NCBI GenBank assembly: GCA_021299455.1
Contig: JAJTGQ010000051.1
Location: 17,755 to 81,754 of the forward strand
Direction: 5' to 3'
From: Flammeovirgaceae bacterium
Lineage (GTDB): Bacteria > Bacteroidota > Bacteroidia > Cytophagales > Cyclobacteriaceae
DNA length: 64,000 nt
Positions 16,586 through 25,347 of this stretch are shown piece by piece. The translations under genes were made by a program, and so were the position numbers. The stretch's first letter is position 1; the number at the start of each line of letters is the position of its first letter. The notes under the pieces are model-generated. The model did no database searches. It saw only the letters and a program-made list of their open reading frames with translations, and had not been told where the DNA came from.

Positions 16586-17650
16586 ATGAAGGTCTTTTCA
16601 TTTTCACTTCGCGCCTGGATGCGCTATTTTGGATCGCCTCTGTTTGGGATTATTCTGTACATAGTAGCATTCTTTCTGGTGTCTGATGAAAGCTTTGAAG
16701 AATACTATATCAGTTTTGGAGCATGGGCATATATTTACGATGTGATTATCGCCATCGCTTGGTCGGCCATTAACCTCGAGATCAGTTTTATTGTAAGTGA
16801 CGCGCTTGATAAAGTGCTGCCTTGGACAACCAAACCTTTCTGGCGTTTTCTCACTCAAAGCAGCTTACAACTTGTGCTGACTATTTTGATGTTGTTTGGC
16901 TGTTTGACATCGTACATCTACGTGTTTCATCTAGAGCAATGGACAGAGCATGATTTAACAATTATTTTTATTCCTACGGCCATCATTGCAGGTTTGATCA
17001 GCCTTTTGGTGATGGGCGTAAACGTTGGGGTTTTATTCTTTCAACGCTGGCAAGCTACTCAATTGGAGGCAGAACAATTGAAGCAGGCTAATCTGGAAAA
17101 TCAAATTCAGATTTTAACGCAGCAATTAGACCCCCATTTTCTATTTAATAATTTTAACACACTTTCATCTTTAATTGAGGAAAATCCGAAAAGCGCCAAC
17201 CAGTTTTTGGCAAAAATGAGTGACGTTTACCGATACGTTTTATTGAATCGCGACCAGAAGGTAGTAACGTTAAAAGAAGAGTTGGAAATGATTGAGGCCT
17301 ACACCCATTTGCTAAAAGAGCGATTTGGAGAGCACCTGCAAGTTGCTATTGACATTGCATTACCGCAACAGAGGTTATCACTTCCGGTGTTGGCCTTACA
17401 AAATTTAGTAGAGAATGCGGTAAAGCATAATATCATCAATGCCCAAAACCCGTTGCTGATTACCATTCGCGCCAATAAAGATTTGCTGGCTGTTGAAAAT
17501 ACTTTTCAGCCTAAGCTCCATGCGGAAAATAGCAACAAAGTTGGACTAAAAAATATTCAGGATCGGTATAAGTTATTGAGTAAGAAATCAATCAAAGTGG
17601 AGAATAAAGGCCAACTCTTTCGTGTTACTTTACCCCTGCTAGACTTATGA
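16586..17650 (+). CDS. LytS-type sensor histidine kinase
   Basis: 354 residues. Four predicted membrane helices in residues 1-150, then a coiled linker and a His_kinase (PF06580-type) domain with LDPHFLFNNFNTLSSL, phospho-acceptor His184, and an N-box VENAVKHN. The last part of the ATPase region is short, as usual in this class. It overlaps the LytTR regulator gene by four bases (ATGA), so the two form a two-component system. Its position between the efflux operon and the DUF2147 operon, both with the same direct-repeat element, suggests it senses envelope or toxic stress; the signal is unknown. Confidence 0.9.
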   Translation: MKVFSFSLRAWMRYFGSPLFGIILYIVAFFLVSDESFEEYYISFGAWAYIYDVIIAIAWSAINLEISFIVSDALDKVLPWTTKPFWRFLTQSSLQLVLTILMLFGCLTSYIYVFHLEQWTEHDLTIIFIPTAIIAGLISLLVMGVNVGVLFFQRWQATQLEAEQLKQANLENQIQILTQQLDPHFLFNNFNTLSSLIEENPKSANQFLAKMSDVYRYVLLNRDQKVVTLKEELEMIEAYTHLLKERFGEHLQVAIDIALPQQRLSLPVLALQNLVENAVKHNIINAQNPLLITIRANKDLLAVENTFQPKLHAENSNKVGLKNIQDRYKLLSKKSIKVENKGQLFRVTLPLLDL

Positions 17651-18408
17651 AACTTGTTTTATTAGAAGATGAACAACCTGCGCTTCGGCATTTGATGCGG
17701 ATGATCGAACAGGTTGCCCCACACACAGCGATAGTGGCGCATTTCGATGCGGTAGAAAGTGCCATCGACTGGTTTCAATCCAATACGGATTATGATTTAG
17801 TTATCAGCGATATTCAGCTCTCAGATGGACTAAGCTTAGCTATTTTTCGGCAGGTGAAAATGACTAAACCAATTATTTTTACCACGGCATTTGATCAGTA
17901 TGCCATCGAGGCATTTAAAGTAAATGGCATCGACTATCTACTAAAGCCGGTGAAAGCGGAGGAGCTCAGTAAAGCGATTGAAAAATACAAAACACTTTTT
18001 AATCACAACAATCAACCTCCGTTGGATATCAAAAAGTTAATAAAGCAAATTGCAGGTCAGGAAAAAGTATATCGCGCTAGGTTGCTGGTTCATTTTCGCG
18101 ATGAGTTAAAAAGTATTCCGACAGACAACATTGCATTTATACATAGCGAGAACAAAACTTCGCACCTCTATACAAAGGCGGGCGAAATGTTCATTTTAGA
18201 TCAAAACATGGAAGAGCTGGAAGCTCAGCTCAACCCGCAGGTTTTTTTCAGGGCCAACAGGCAATTCATTATTTCTTTCAGCTCCATAAAAAGTAACCAC
18301 CAACATTTCAATGGCAAGATTAAAGTGCTGCTGACCTTACCAACCAAAGAAGAAATCTTGGTAAGTCGCGAGCGCGCTACTGAGTTTAAGACCTGGTTGG
18401 GGAATTGA
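17647..18408 (+). CDS. LytTR-family response regulator
   Basis: 253 residues. An N-terminal receiver domain has the acidic pocket (LEDE) and phospho-acceptor Asp55 in ISDIQLSDG, with the conserved Lys in LLKPVKAEEL. The C-terminal LytTR DNA-binding domain starts near residue 145 (RARLLVHFRDELKSIPTDNIAFIHSENKTSHLYT) and ends with FRANRQFIISFSSIKS. LytTR proteins bind direct repeats one helical face apart (about 21 bp), which is exactly what precedes the flanking operons. Partner kinase is the overlapping gene upstream. Confidence 0.92.
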   Translation: MKLVLLEDEQPALRHLMRMIEQVAPHTAIVAHFDAVESAIDWFQSNTDYDLVISDIQLSDGLSLAIFRQVKMTKPIIFTTAFDQYAIEAFKVNGIDYLLKPVKAEELSKAIEKYKTLFNHNNQPPLDIKKLIKQIAGQEKVYRARLLVHFRDELKSIPTDNIAFIHSENKTSHLYTKAGEMFILDQNMEELEAQLNPQVFFRANRQFIISFSSIKSNHQHFNGKIKVLLTLPTKEEILVSRERATEFKTWLGN

Positions 18409-18421
18409 AGTGACGGACGTT

Positions 18422-18492
18422 CGCTTCAGTACGCATTTTCTACGCTTCAGTAATTTTCTTTCCCTCTAAAAAACTAGGCTGTTTCATCTTTG
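18422..18492 (+). promoter_or_regulatory. LytTR-type direct repeat and promoter of the DUF2147 operon
   Basis: CGCTTCAGTA occurs twice without change (18422-18431 and 18443-18452), a 21-bp period. CATCTTTG (18485-18492) is the -7 box, again 42 bases after the start of the second repeat. It lies 14 bases after the regulator gene's stop. Confidence 0.78.
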
Positions 18493-18504
18493 TTAAAAAA
18501 GGAT

Positions 18505-18939
18505 ATGAAAAGGATAATCGGCATCTGCATCTTTATTTCTCTAGGGCAAGTCAACGCCCAACCAAATCGCATCATAGGCGTATGGCTCACTTCCGATAAG
18601 GCTGCGAAAATTGAAATCTATCAAAGGGAATCCCGGTTCTACGGCAAAATGATTTGGCTTACGCCTAACGTGGACGAGAAGGGTAAGCCCCTGACGGATA
18701 CCGAAAATCCGGATCCGGCCAAGCGCAACAGAAAGTTAGAAGGCCTCGAAATCATTTCTGGTCTTGCGTATGCGGATGGAAAATGGAAAGGTACTATCTA
18801 TGATCCTGAGAGTGGCAAAACCTACAAAAGTCAGATAAAGTTGGTAAACGAAAATACCTTGGAGCTAACTGGCTATGTGGGTTTACCAATGTTTGGTATA
18901 ACTGAGACCTGGAAAAGAAGTAGCCACGATAAAGATTAA
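18505..18939 (+). CDS. DUF2147 domain protein, secreted
   Basis: 144 residues from the ATG at 18505 (a TTG at 18490 overlaps the promoter box and is unlikely). Signal peptide MKRIIGICIFISLGQVNAQ, then a lipocalin-like DUF2147 domain: IIGVWLTSDKAAKIEIYQ, YGKMIWLTPNVDEKGKPLTD, and GLPMFGITETWKR at the end. Family members are periplasmic or outer-membrane associated; no biochemical function is established. First gene of a two-gene unit behind the LytTR-type element, so probably co-regulated with efflux. Confidence 0.85.
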   Translation: MKRIIGICIFISLGQVNAQPNRIIGVWLTSDKAAKIEIYQRESRFYGKMIWLTPNVDEKGKPLTDTENPDPAKRNRKLEGLEIISGLAYADGKWKGTIYDPESGKTYKSQIKLVNENTLELTGYVGLPMFGITETWKRSSHDKD

Positions 18940-18943
18940 CCCG

Positions 18944-19333
18944 ATGAAGCACTTGCCTAAATTTTTTCTTGTGGTCGATTTGGGGTTTGTTGTTTATTGG
19001 CTGATCACTGCATTTCACTTGATAGACGAAACCTATTTGTATAACGGTTACACCAACCCAATATTGGTAGCCTGGAACTGGAGTTTTTTTCCTCTCGATA
19101 TGGCCATCTCGGGGTCGGGGTTTTATAGTCTTTTCTTAAGAGGCAAGAAAAAAGAGTTCTGGAGATTCTGGGCGCTGATTTCATTGGTGATGACAAGCGT
19201 ATCTGGCCTCATGGCTATTTCTTATTGGACAATCACAGGAGATTTTCAGTTGCAGTGGTGGCTTCCAAATTTATTTTTATTGGTTTATCCTCTATTCTTT
19301 ATTTTTTGGTTATCAAGAGATAAGTCATATTGA
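18944..19333 (+). CDS. Small four-helix membrane protein (YvaD/DUF5360-like)
   Basis: 129 residues with four hydrophobic helices (about 8-28, 40-62, 70-92, 100-122). The start KFFLVVDLGFVVYWLITAF and internal NWSFFPLDMAISGSG resemble the DUF5360/YvaD family. Function unknown. It begins four bases after the DUF2147 stop and is probably co-transcribed. Family assignment is from memory of motifs, moderate certainty. Confidence 0.6.
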   Translation: MKHLPKFFLVVDLGFVVYWLITAFHLIDETYLYNGYTNPILVAWNWSFFPLDMAISGSGFYSLFLRGKKKEFWRFWALISLVMTSVSGLMAISYWTITGDFQLQWWLPNLFLLVYPLFFIFWLSRDKSY

Positions 19334-19501
19334 CGAAGTCATAACGGTCAAAAATACAGTTGGCTTTGCGAGAGGGACTGCTCAGTGACGTAGGGTATGA
19401 TGATTGACTCTTTTTCAATCCCGATGTTTCTTGGGGAGAGGTTCGAATTTCAACTGGTCATAATAGTAAAGAGTGGTAGTTGAAAACATTTTTCCTCGTT
19501 A

Positions 19502-19596
19502 GCTAATTTTGTTTTAGCTCCAAAATATGGCGATGCTCGGCAGGCAGGAGGCGATTTCGAGTTGGTTACAAAATCGACCTGCCAACCAGCTCACAA
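19502..19596 (+). pseudogene. Internally deleted relic of the neighbouring lipoprotein gene
   Basis: Bases 19502-19568 align with 20086-20154 and 19564-19596 with 20271-20306 of the following gene (shared blocks such as GCAGGAGGCGATTTCGA versus CCAGGAGGTGATTTCGA and CCAGCTCACAA). About 115 bases between the two blocks are missing. The rest of the 19334-19806 gap shows no gene and no clear structure. Confidence 0.65.
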
Positions 19597-19806
19597 TGAC
19601 GGCCAAGAATATGTATTTTGCAGAAGTAAACTAATGGAATAAGATAGGAACTGAGTTCTGTTAAACCTCGCGAACTTTAAATGGTCGAAAGGGTTTACAA
19701 GAATACATTTATTACCCACGCAATCGCCATTAAGATGCTCTACACCCAAAGGGATGATTACAAGCTCAGCGATTCTATGTGCCAACTAAGAATTAGTTGT
19801 TAGCAA

Positions 19807-20862
19807 ATGACAAAAATAGCATTGATCGTCACTGTTTTGGCAGTAGTAAGCTGCCAAAACTCTATGACCTCAGCCAACTGCAATGAGAACCCCTTATCAA
19901 AGGCCTCTTCTTATGAAACATTAATAAAGCAATTGCCGGTCGATGTTATCGATGGCCTGACCAAAGAACCTACTGCCGAAGGCGCACTGGGTAGAAACAG
20001 AGACGGCTATTTTCACGTGCGCTTTCAAGTAGACATCGCATTTCTCGGTTCGTATGCAGTCCGCTCGAACAGCGATGCAGCACTTGCTAAATTCATTTTA
20101 GCTGCAGAATATTCGTTTGCACGGCAGAAGCCAGGAGGTGATTTCGAATTAGTAATCCCGTCTAACTTAGTCTATCTCGGCCAACCAGCTAATGGCGATT
20201 TATCCAGTGGTATTTCTTTTTTCACGGCTGCCCTTGGGCAGTCATTGGTTTTATTGCAGCAATCAACCTGGTACAAAAATCGCCCTGCCGACCAGCTCAC
20301 AACTAGGCTAAATAATCTTACAGCGAAATTTCAACTTGGGCTGACCTTTCTAAAAACACAAGTAGAAATCTTAAAGCAGTACGATGCCGAAGCGCCTAAT
20401 CGACTGCTTTTTGATGCAGTGGCATTTTATTCGTTGGGTAGTTGCCTAAACTATGCGCAAGCAAAAGCGATAGGCATTGAATTTATCGAGTTAGCGTTGG
20501 CACAACAAAATGCAGCTGGATTTTATACGGAAGGTGGAGGTTTTGACAGCAGCTACAATGGTGTTTCCATAAGGCTGGCGCTGGCGTTATTGGGTATCCT
20601 TTCAGCACAAGAGCCGATATATGAAAAATTGAGAAAGTCCGTTGGGTGTAGTGTGCAATGGCAAACATCTCGCATACTTTCCTCAGGTGAAATATCCCTA
20701 CAAGGAAACATACGGGTGTATCCTGGAGGGGAACAATTTTTAGGTCAGGTAAAAACGATTGCCTGGATTGATACCTTATTGGCATTTTATTTTACGAGTA
20801 CTTTTTCTTCTGATAATTCCTTACTGGCACTCGCTCAGAAAGTACAAGCCTTTTATAATTGA
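19807..20862 (+). CDS. Lipoprotein of unknown function, probably alpha-helical toroid
   Basis: 351 residues. A lipoprotein leader (ALIVTVLAVVSC, acceptor Cys16) indicates membrane anchoring. The body is helix-rich with repeated pairs such as AFYSLGSCLNYAQAKAIGIEFIELAL and GGGFDSSYNGVSIRLALALLGI, the pattern of (alpha/alpha)6 toroid proteins (polysaccharide lyase or cyclase folds). No catalytic set can be assigned. A decayed copy lies just upstream, implying a past tandem duplication. Confidence 0.6.
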   Translation: MTKIALIVTVLAVVSCQNSMTSANCNENPLSKASSYETLIKQLPVDVIDGLTKEPTAEGALGRNRDGYFHVRFQVDIAFLGSYAVRSNSDAALAKFILAAEYSFARQKPGGDFELVIPSNLVYLGQPANGDLSSGISFFTAALGQSLVLLQQSTWYKNRPADQLTTRLNNLTAKFQLGLTFLKTQVEILKQYDAEAPNRLLFDAVAFYSLGSCLNYAQAKAIGIEFIELALAQQNAAGFYTEGGGFDSSYNGVSIRLALALLGILSAQEPIYEKLRKSVGCSVQWQTSRILSSGEISLQGNIRVYPGGEQFLGQVKTIAWIDTLLAFYFTSTFSSDNSLLALAQKVQAFYN

Positions 20863-20910
20863 TTTTCCATTAGTCGTTAACAGGTTCTTAACAAGCAGGC
20901 CACAACTCCA

Positions 20911-20986
20911 GCGTGAAAAAGGCCGTTTACACTAACGGTTAAAAAAGCATCGATTTGATTAATTAGATTTGTGGCCTTTTTCATGC
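20911..20986 (+). repeat. Inverted repeat spanning the start codon of the DUF5916 gene
   Basis: GCGTGAAAAAGGCC (20911-20924) is complementary at 13 of 14 positions to GGCCTTTTTCATGC (20973-20986), which contains the ATG (20983-20985). Adjacent GGCCACAA (20899-20906) can alternatively pair with TTTGTGGCC. Folding would hide the start codon. Confidence 0.5.
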
Positions 20987-23268
20987 GGAGTAATAAAACT
21001 TTCTTATTAATCATTTTTTTAAAGGTGGCTTTATTGCCACTTTCGTCAGTGGCGCAGCCCAAAAATAAACCTGGTACTGGCCTGCCGATCGTAAAAGCCA
21101 GTAAACCAATTGCATTGGATGGTAAACTCGATGAGCCGGAATGGCTTGCGGCTGATGTTGCAAAGAATTTCTATTTGAACTATCCGGTTGATTCGCTACC
21201 CCCCACCTTTCAATCGGAGGCAAGGATGACCTTTGATGATCATTTTCTATACGTGTCATTCGTGTGTTACGATGACACCAAGCCGGATATCGTGCAATCG
21301 TTAAGGCGTGATATCGACTGGGACAGGAATGATAACATTGGTATTTATTTAGATCCATTTAATGACTATACCAATGGATTTTTCTTTACGATTACCCCCT
21401 ACGGTGTGCAGTCAGAGGGGATTATTTCCAACGGAGGGCAAGATGGTGATGGCTCATTTAGCAATAGTTGGGACAATAAATGGTATTCTCATGCCACGCG
21501 TTATCAGGATCGATGGGTGGCCGAACTAGCTATTCCATTTAAGTCATTTCGTTACAATCATAAAGTAAAGGAGTGGAATGTTACCTTTTTACGGAATGAT
21601 GTTAAGCGCAATCAAGTATCCAGTTGGATTGCCACGCCTATACAATATATTCCTGCTTCGTTTGCTTATACGGGTAAACTGCAATGGGAGACTTCGGCAC
21701 CCCATGCGGGAGCAAATATTTCCGTGATCCCTTACTTGGCAGGCAGCGCCTCGCGCGATCACGAAAAGAATGAGCCAACCGTTAGTTCATCTGCCATTGG
21801 CGTGGACGCTAAAATAGCAGTGAGCCCATCGCTGAATTTGGATTTAACCGTTAATCCCGATTTTTCAAACGTAGAGGTAGACCAGCAAGTGATTAATCTT
21901 ACAAGGTTTGAATTTCAGTTCCCTGAGCGTAGACAATTCTTTTTAGAAAATAGTGATTTGTTTTCCACTCCCGGTTTTCCGGATACGCGTCCGTTTTTTA
22001 GTAGACGAATTGGATTGGCAATAGATTCTACTGGTTCAGCGCAGCAAGTGCCGATTCAATATGGTGTCCGGTTGAGTGGCAAAGTGGGGAAGGACTGGCG
22101 TATAGGAGTATTGAATATGCGTACCCAAGAAAAGGAGTCGCTGGGTTTGCCCGCTCAATTGTATTCCATGGCCATTGTGCAGCGGCAAGTATTCTCGCGA
22201 TCAAATATCAGTGTTTTTGTTGTCGACAAACAATCGCTTGGCCTAGGCACCTACCAGCGAGGAAAATTCTATCAGCGCGATTTGGTAAAGCGAGTGGGTC
22301 AGGATACTGTACTCAATACCTACAATCGAGTTGTGGGTGTAGACTTTAATTTGATAACAAAAAGTAATAAGTGGAGTGGCGACTTTTACTACCATCGATC
22401 TATCGATGCGTTTCATTCTAATGAGAACTATTCAGCTGGAAATTTTCTGGGATACAACACACGCCACCTAAATGTTTTTTTTGCCAATAATTTTGTCGGA
22501 AGAAATTATGTTGCAGAGACCGGATTCGTCCCGTCACTGAGCGTCTATCCCGGCTATTTGAGTGGCTTTGCAAGGGTGCAAGGAAATTTTTACCCTACCC
22601 AATCTTCCGTTGCACAGAAAAATCTCGGTGGCGAGTTCAACTATACCTATATACCGGGAGGCGTATTGACCGACCGAACGTTTACGTTAGATTACAATAT
22701 CAATTTTCTGAATACTTCATCTTTTAGCGTTTCGGGCAGTCGTATCTTTCAAAAATTACCTGAAAAATTTAACCCACTTTATCCACGAGGTAACGGAACT
22801 TATCTCGTTGGTGAGCAGTTTGAATGGACTGAGTTCAACGTTCAGTATAACTCCAACACAAGAAAAGTTGTCAATTATTCTATCGAATCAACAGCAGGTC
22901 AATTTTACTCAGGCACCCGGCAAAGCTATAGAGGCACACTCAATTTCCGATATCAACCGTATGGTAGCCTATCATTCACTGCAGACTACAATAACCTGCA
23001 ACTAGGAGAACCCTACGGAGACACAGAATTTTTACTTCTTAGGCCCAGATTGGATTTTACATTTACGTCAAAATTATTTTTTACCGGGGTGTTTCAATAC
23101 AACACAAGATTTGAAAGTGCCAATCTCAATGCGCGCTTACAATGGCGCTTTAAACCAGCTTCTGATTTCTTTATCGTCTATAATCATGTGGTCAGTGGAT
23201 ATCCTTCAGACGCTCGCACCAATATCCAGGCATTGGTGGTGAAGTTTACCTACTGGTTAAATCTTTAG
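20983..23268 (+). CDS. DUF5916 outer-membrane protein with CBM9-like N-terminal domain
   Basis: 761 residues from the ATG at 20983 (a GTG four codons earlier is less likely). Signal peptide MRSNKTFLLIIFLKVALLPLSSVAQ, then a CBM9-like domain (IALDGKLDEPEWLAADVAKNFYLNYPVD), then the DUF5916 region with NLDLTVNPDFSNVEVDQQVINLTRFEFQFPERRQFFLEN and FFSRRIGL, and beta-strands to a terminal VVKFTYWLNL typical of outer-membrane barrels. Function is not established; sugar or polymer binding at the surface is often supposed. A paralogue of similar length is at 31643-33868. Confidence 0.85.
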   Translation: MRSNKTFLLIIFLKVALLPLSSVAQPKNKPGTGLPIVKASKPIALDGKLDEPEWLAADVAKNFYLNYPVDSLPPTFQSEARMTFDDHFLYVSFVCYDDTKPDIVQSLRRDIDWDRNDNIGIYLDPFNDYTNGFFFTITPYGVQSEGIISNGGQDGDGSFSNSWDNKWYSHATRYQDRWVAELAIPFKSFRYNHKVKEWNVTFLRNDVKRNQVSSWIATPIQYIPASFAYTGKLQWETSAPHAGANISVIPYLAGSASRDHEKNEPTVSSSAIGVDAKIAVSPSLNLDLTVNPDFSNVEVDQQVINLTRFEFQFPERRQFFLENSDLFSTPGFPDTRPFFSRRIGLAIDSTGSAQQVPIQYGVRLSGKVGKDWRIGVLNMRTQEKESLGLPAQLYSMAIVQRQVFSRSNISVFVVDKQSLGLGTYQRGKFYQRDLVKRVGQDTVLNTYNRVVGVDFNLITKSNKWSGDFYYHRSIDAFHSNENYSAGNFLGYNTRHLNVFFANNFVGRNYVAETGFVPSLSVYPGYLSGFARVQGNFYPTQSSVAQKNLGGEFNYTYIPGGVLTDRTFTLDYNINFLNTSSFSVSGSRIFQKLPEKFNPLYPRGNGTYLVGEQFEWTEFNVQYNSNTRKVVNYSIESTAGQFYSGTRQSYRGTLNFRYQPYGSLSFTADYNNLQLGEPYGDTEFLLLRPRLDFTFTSKLFFTGVFQYNTRFESANLNARLQWRFKPASDFFIVYNHVVSGYPSDARTNIQALVVKFTYWLNL

Positions 23269-23280
23269 CGTCTTTGGGCA

Positions 23281-23367
23281 GCCCCCGAAACGGGGTCGGG
23301 CTGTCACTACTCGCCACCCTGCTCACTTTCCATTTCGGGCTCAAACAGGCCGTTCCATCCCTGCTGC
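23281..23367. repeat. GC-rich hairpin element, possible interspersed repeat
   Basis: A compact hairpin (CAGCCC...GGGCTG arms around CCG-AAA-CGG) follows the DUF5916 stop, then GTCGGGCTGTCACTACTCG and GGCCGTTCCATCCCTGCTGC. The wording resembles, with many changes, the element at 38482-38556. No T-run, so not a standard terminator. Confidence 0.35.
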
Positions 23368-23424
23368 AGAATAGACGAATAAATCAGAATCTATAAACTA
23401 GTTAGTTACTTAAAACCTTATCTG

Positions 23425-23432
23425 TAAATTTG
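23425..23432 (+). promoter_or_regulatory. TAAATTTG -7 box for the PaaE-like reductase gene
   Basis: Exact TAnnTTTG match 21 bases before the ATG; the -33 element is weak. Confidence 0.45.
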
Positions 23433-23452
23433 TGTTCTTTTAAAAAGTTTTT

Positions 23453-24571
23453 ATGGCATTTGGATTATTCAAGAAAAGCGAGAAAAAAGTAGAGACACCC
23501 GCAGGCCCTCACTACCACGATCTTACAGTAAAAGAGATCATTGCTGAAACAAAAGACGCCATTTCCATTGCTTTTCAACAGCCAGCTACAGGAAACATAG
23601 CATACAAGTCTGGGCAATTTTTAACATTGATTACCACGGTTCAAGGCAAGGAAGTGAGAAGAGCCTATTCATTATGCAGTTCTCCTTTTGTTGACACGGA
23701 TTTGGTGGTAAGTGTAAAACGTGTCGATAAAGGATTAATGTCTAACTGGCTGCCTGATAATCTGAAGGTAGGCGATAAAATGAAAGTGATGGACCCAATG
23801 GGGCAATTCACGACAGAATTTAAGAAAGAGAATAAGAGACATCTGGTATTGTTTGCAGGTGGTTCGGGTATTACTCCTATGATGTCAATCATCAAATCTT
23901 TATTGAACCAAGAGCCTGATAGTATTTGCTCGTTGATTTATTGCAATCGCGACATTGACAGTATCATTTTCAAAAATCACCTCGATCAACTTCAAACCAC
24001 TTATGAAGGTCGCTTGCACGTGATACATGTGTTGGACAATGCTCCCATGAATTGGCAAGGGTATTCAGGTCTTTTGAACAAGGAAATGTTAACCAAACTT
24101 TTCGAGCGCATCCCAGCTTGGGGCTTAGACAAAACAACATACCTGATGTGTGGTCCAGAGGGTATGATGAAAAACGTGGACAATTTATTAGCCGAACATA
24201 AAATTCCTGCGGACAAGATTTTCAAGGAAAGCTTCGTTACTGGTGTTATCGACAAACCAAAGAAAGAAGAGTCGGCCAAGCCTAACGGTGAAAAGAAGTC
24301 GAGAGAGGTGACCATCCGTTACGATGGCAACGAGTACAAAATAATGGTTGACCACAACCGTACAATTTTAGAAACCGCCTTGGACAAAGGAATTGATCTT
24401 CCGTATTCTTGCCAAAGCGGTTTGTGCACCGCTTGCCGCGGCAAGGCTTTGTCAGGCCAGGTTAAATTGGACGAAGAGGAGGGACTATCAAAGAGTGAAC
24501 GTGCCGAGGGGTACGTGCTTACTTGTGTTGGCCACCCACTCACGGATGATGTGGTGATTGAGATTGGCTAA
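23453..24571 (+). CDS. PaaE-like ferredoxin--NAD(P)H reductase with 2Fe-2S domain
   Basis: 372 residues. Three domains in order: FAD-binding ferredoxin-reductase type (RAYSL, 70-74), NAD(P)-binding (GGSGITP, 136-142; MCGPEGMM, 232-239) and a plant-type 2Fe-2S ferredoxin with ligands Cys320, Cys325, Cys328 and Cys358. Such proteins pass electrons from NAD(P)H to oxygenases (as PaaE in phenylacetyl-CoA epoxidase) or to desaturases. No oxygenase gene is adjacent, so the partner is elsewhere. Single-gene unit, convergent with higA whose stop overlaps its own by four bases. Confidence 0.9.
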   Translation: MAFGLFKKSEKKVETPAGPHYHDLTVKEIIAETKDAISIAFQQPATGNIAYKSGQFLTLITTVQGKEVRRAYSLCSSPFVDTDLVVSVKRVDKGLMSNWLPDNLKVGDKMKVMDPMGQFTTEFKKENKRHLVLFAGGSGITPMMSIIKSLLNQEPDSICSLIYCNRDIDSIIFKNHLDQLQTTYEGRLHVIHVLDNAPMNWQGYSGLLNKEMLTKLFERIPAWGLDKTTYLMCGPEGMMKNVDNLLAEHKIPADKIFKESFVTGVIDKPKKEESAKPNGEKKSREVTIRYDGNEYKIMVDHNRTILETALDKGIDLPYSCQSGLCTACRGKALSGQVKLDEEEGLSKSERAEGYVLTCVGHPLTDDVVIEIG

Positions 24572-24936
24572 GCGCTTAGTTTGTATTCTTGTATCAATAC
24601 TGATGGAGGAATGTGGAGCCGTTTGTTGATCCTTCGAATCATGTTTAGATTGAGCTTTCTTCTCCTGTTTAATACCTCCGATACCTTTCCTTTTTCACCA
24701 ATAATTCCTATCAAGTCAGTTTGTTTTAAGCCCATTTCCTCCATTCTAATTTTTATCGCCTCAATTGGATCAGGTGCTTCAATTGGGAAATTTTCATTCT
24801 CATAAACATCTATTACGAGCGTAAGTAGTTCAGCTTCATCACCTTCATTAGTGTTAGCGGGCGCATCAAAAATTTCATCCAATCTTTTCAAGGCAGCTTG
24901 GTATTCCTTTTTTGATTTTATCGTTTTTATTTTCAT
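24568..24936 (-). CDS. higA: HigA-type antitoxin
   Basis: 122 residues. N-terminal half is acidic (FDAPANTNEGDEAELLTLVIDVYENENFPIEAPDPIEAIKIRMEEMGL), followed by an HTH (KQTDLIGIIGEKGKVSEVLNRRRKLNLNMIRRINKRLHIPPSVLI). This is the standard HigA architecture in Bacteroidota: it neutralises HigB and represses the operon. It lies 74 bases after the HigB gene, toxin first. A paralogous pair is at 42229-42883. Confidence 0.88.
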   Translation of the reverse strand: MKIKTIKSKKEYQAALKRLDEIFDAPANTNEGDEAELLTLVIDVYENENFPIEAPDPIEAIKIRMEEMGLKQTDLIGIIGEKGKVSEVLNRRRKLNLNMIRRINKRLHIPPSVLIQEYKLSA

Positions 24937-25010
24937 CGTTTATAAATTTTATTTTTCTTCAGATTTAGTACAACATGCTTAGTGTTTGAGTAAAATAGGT
25001 TTTTGCCATT

Positions 25011-25307
25011 TCAAATTGTCTTAGCATCTATTCGATCGTATTCAGCATGGGTACCAATAAAACGAATGAAAGCCCAACTTCTTTTGTAGTTAAACCTAAC
25101 GATAAGCCGGTAATGATTTCCTTTTATGTTGAACACGACTCTATCGTTAGGTAAAAAACTGGCACTGGAGTAAGCTATTTTTATGTCCCTTGGTGAATTC
25201 CAATCAGAATCCATTGCTGTTTTGTACCACGTCTTGAGGTATTGCTCCGAATCTTTATGCTTTCCCCAAAAATCTCGGAGCGTACTTTTAGCAAGAACCC
25301 TTTTCAT
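25011..25307 (-). CDS. higB: HigB-type mRNA interferase toxin
   Basis: 98 residues from the ATG at 25307: MKRVLAKSTLRDFWGKHKDSEQYLKTWYKTAMDSDWNSPRDIKIAYSSA, ending FIRFIGTHAEYDRIDAKTI, the compact RelE-fold HigB signature with the C-terminal HxxYDxID motif. The longer upstream frame (to 25397) runs into the neighbouring hydrolase gene and past a TACTTTTG -7 box (25324-25317), so it is rejected. HigB cleaves mRNA on the ribosome. Forms a toxin-antitoxin pair with the downstream gene. Confidence 0.88.
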   Translation of the reverse strand: MKRVLAKSTLRDFWGKHKDSEQYLKTWYKTAMDSDWNSPRDIKIAYSSASFLPNDRVVFNIKGNHYRLIVRFNYKRSWAFIRFIGTHAEYDRIDAKTI

Positions 25308-25347
25308 AGACAAGGACAAAAGTAATAAACAGTTCCCAAAAAGGAAA

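Noticed and set aside
6663..19397. Shared 12-mer TGACGTAGGGTA at 6663-6674 and 19386-19397
   Set aside because: Shared 12-mers are expected by chance in a window of this size and the flanks do not match.
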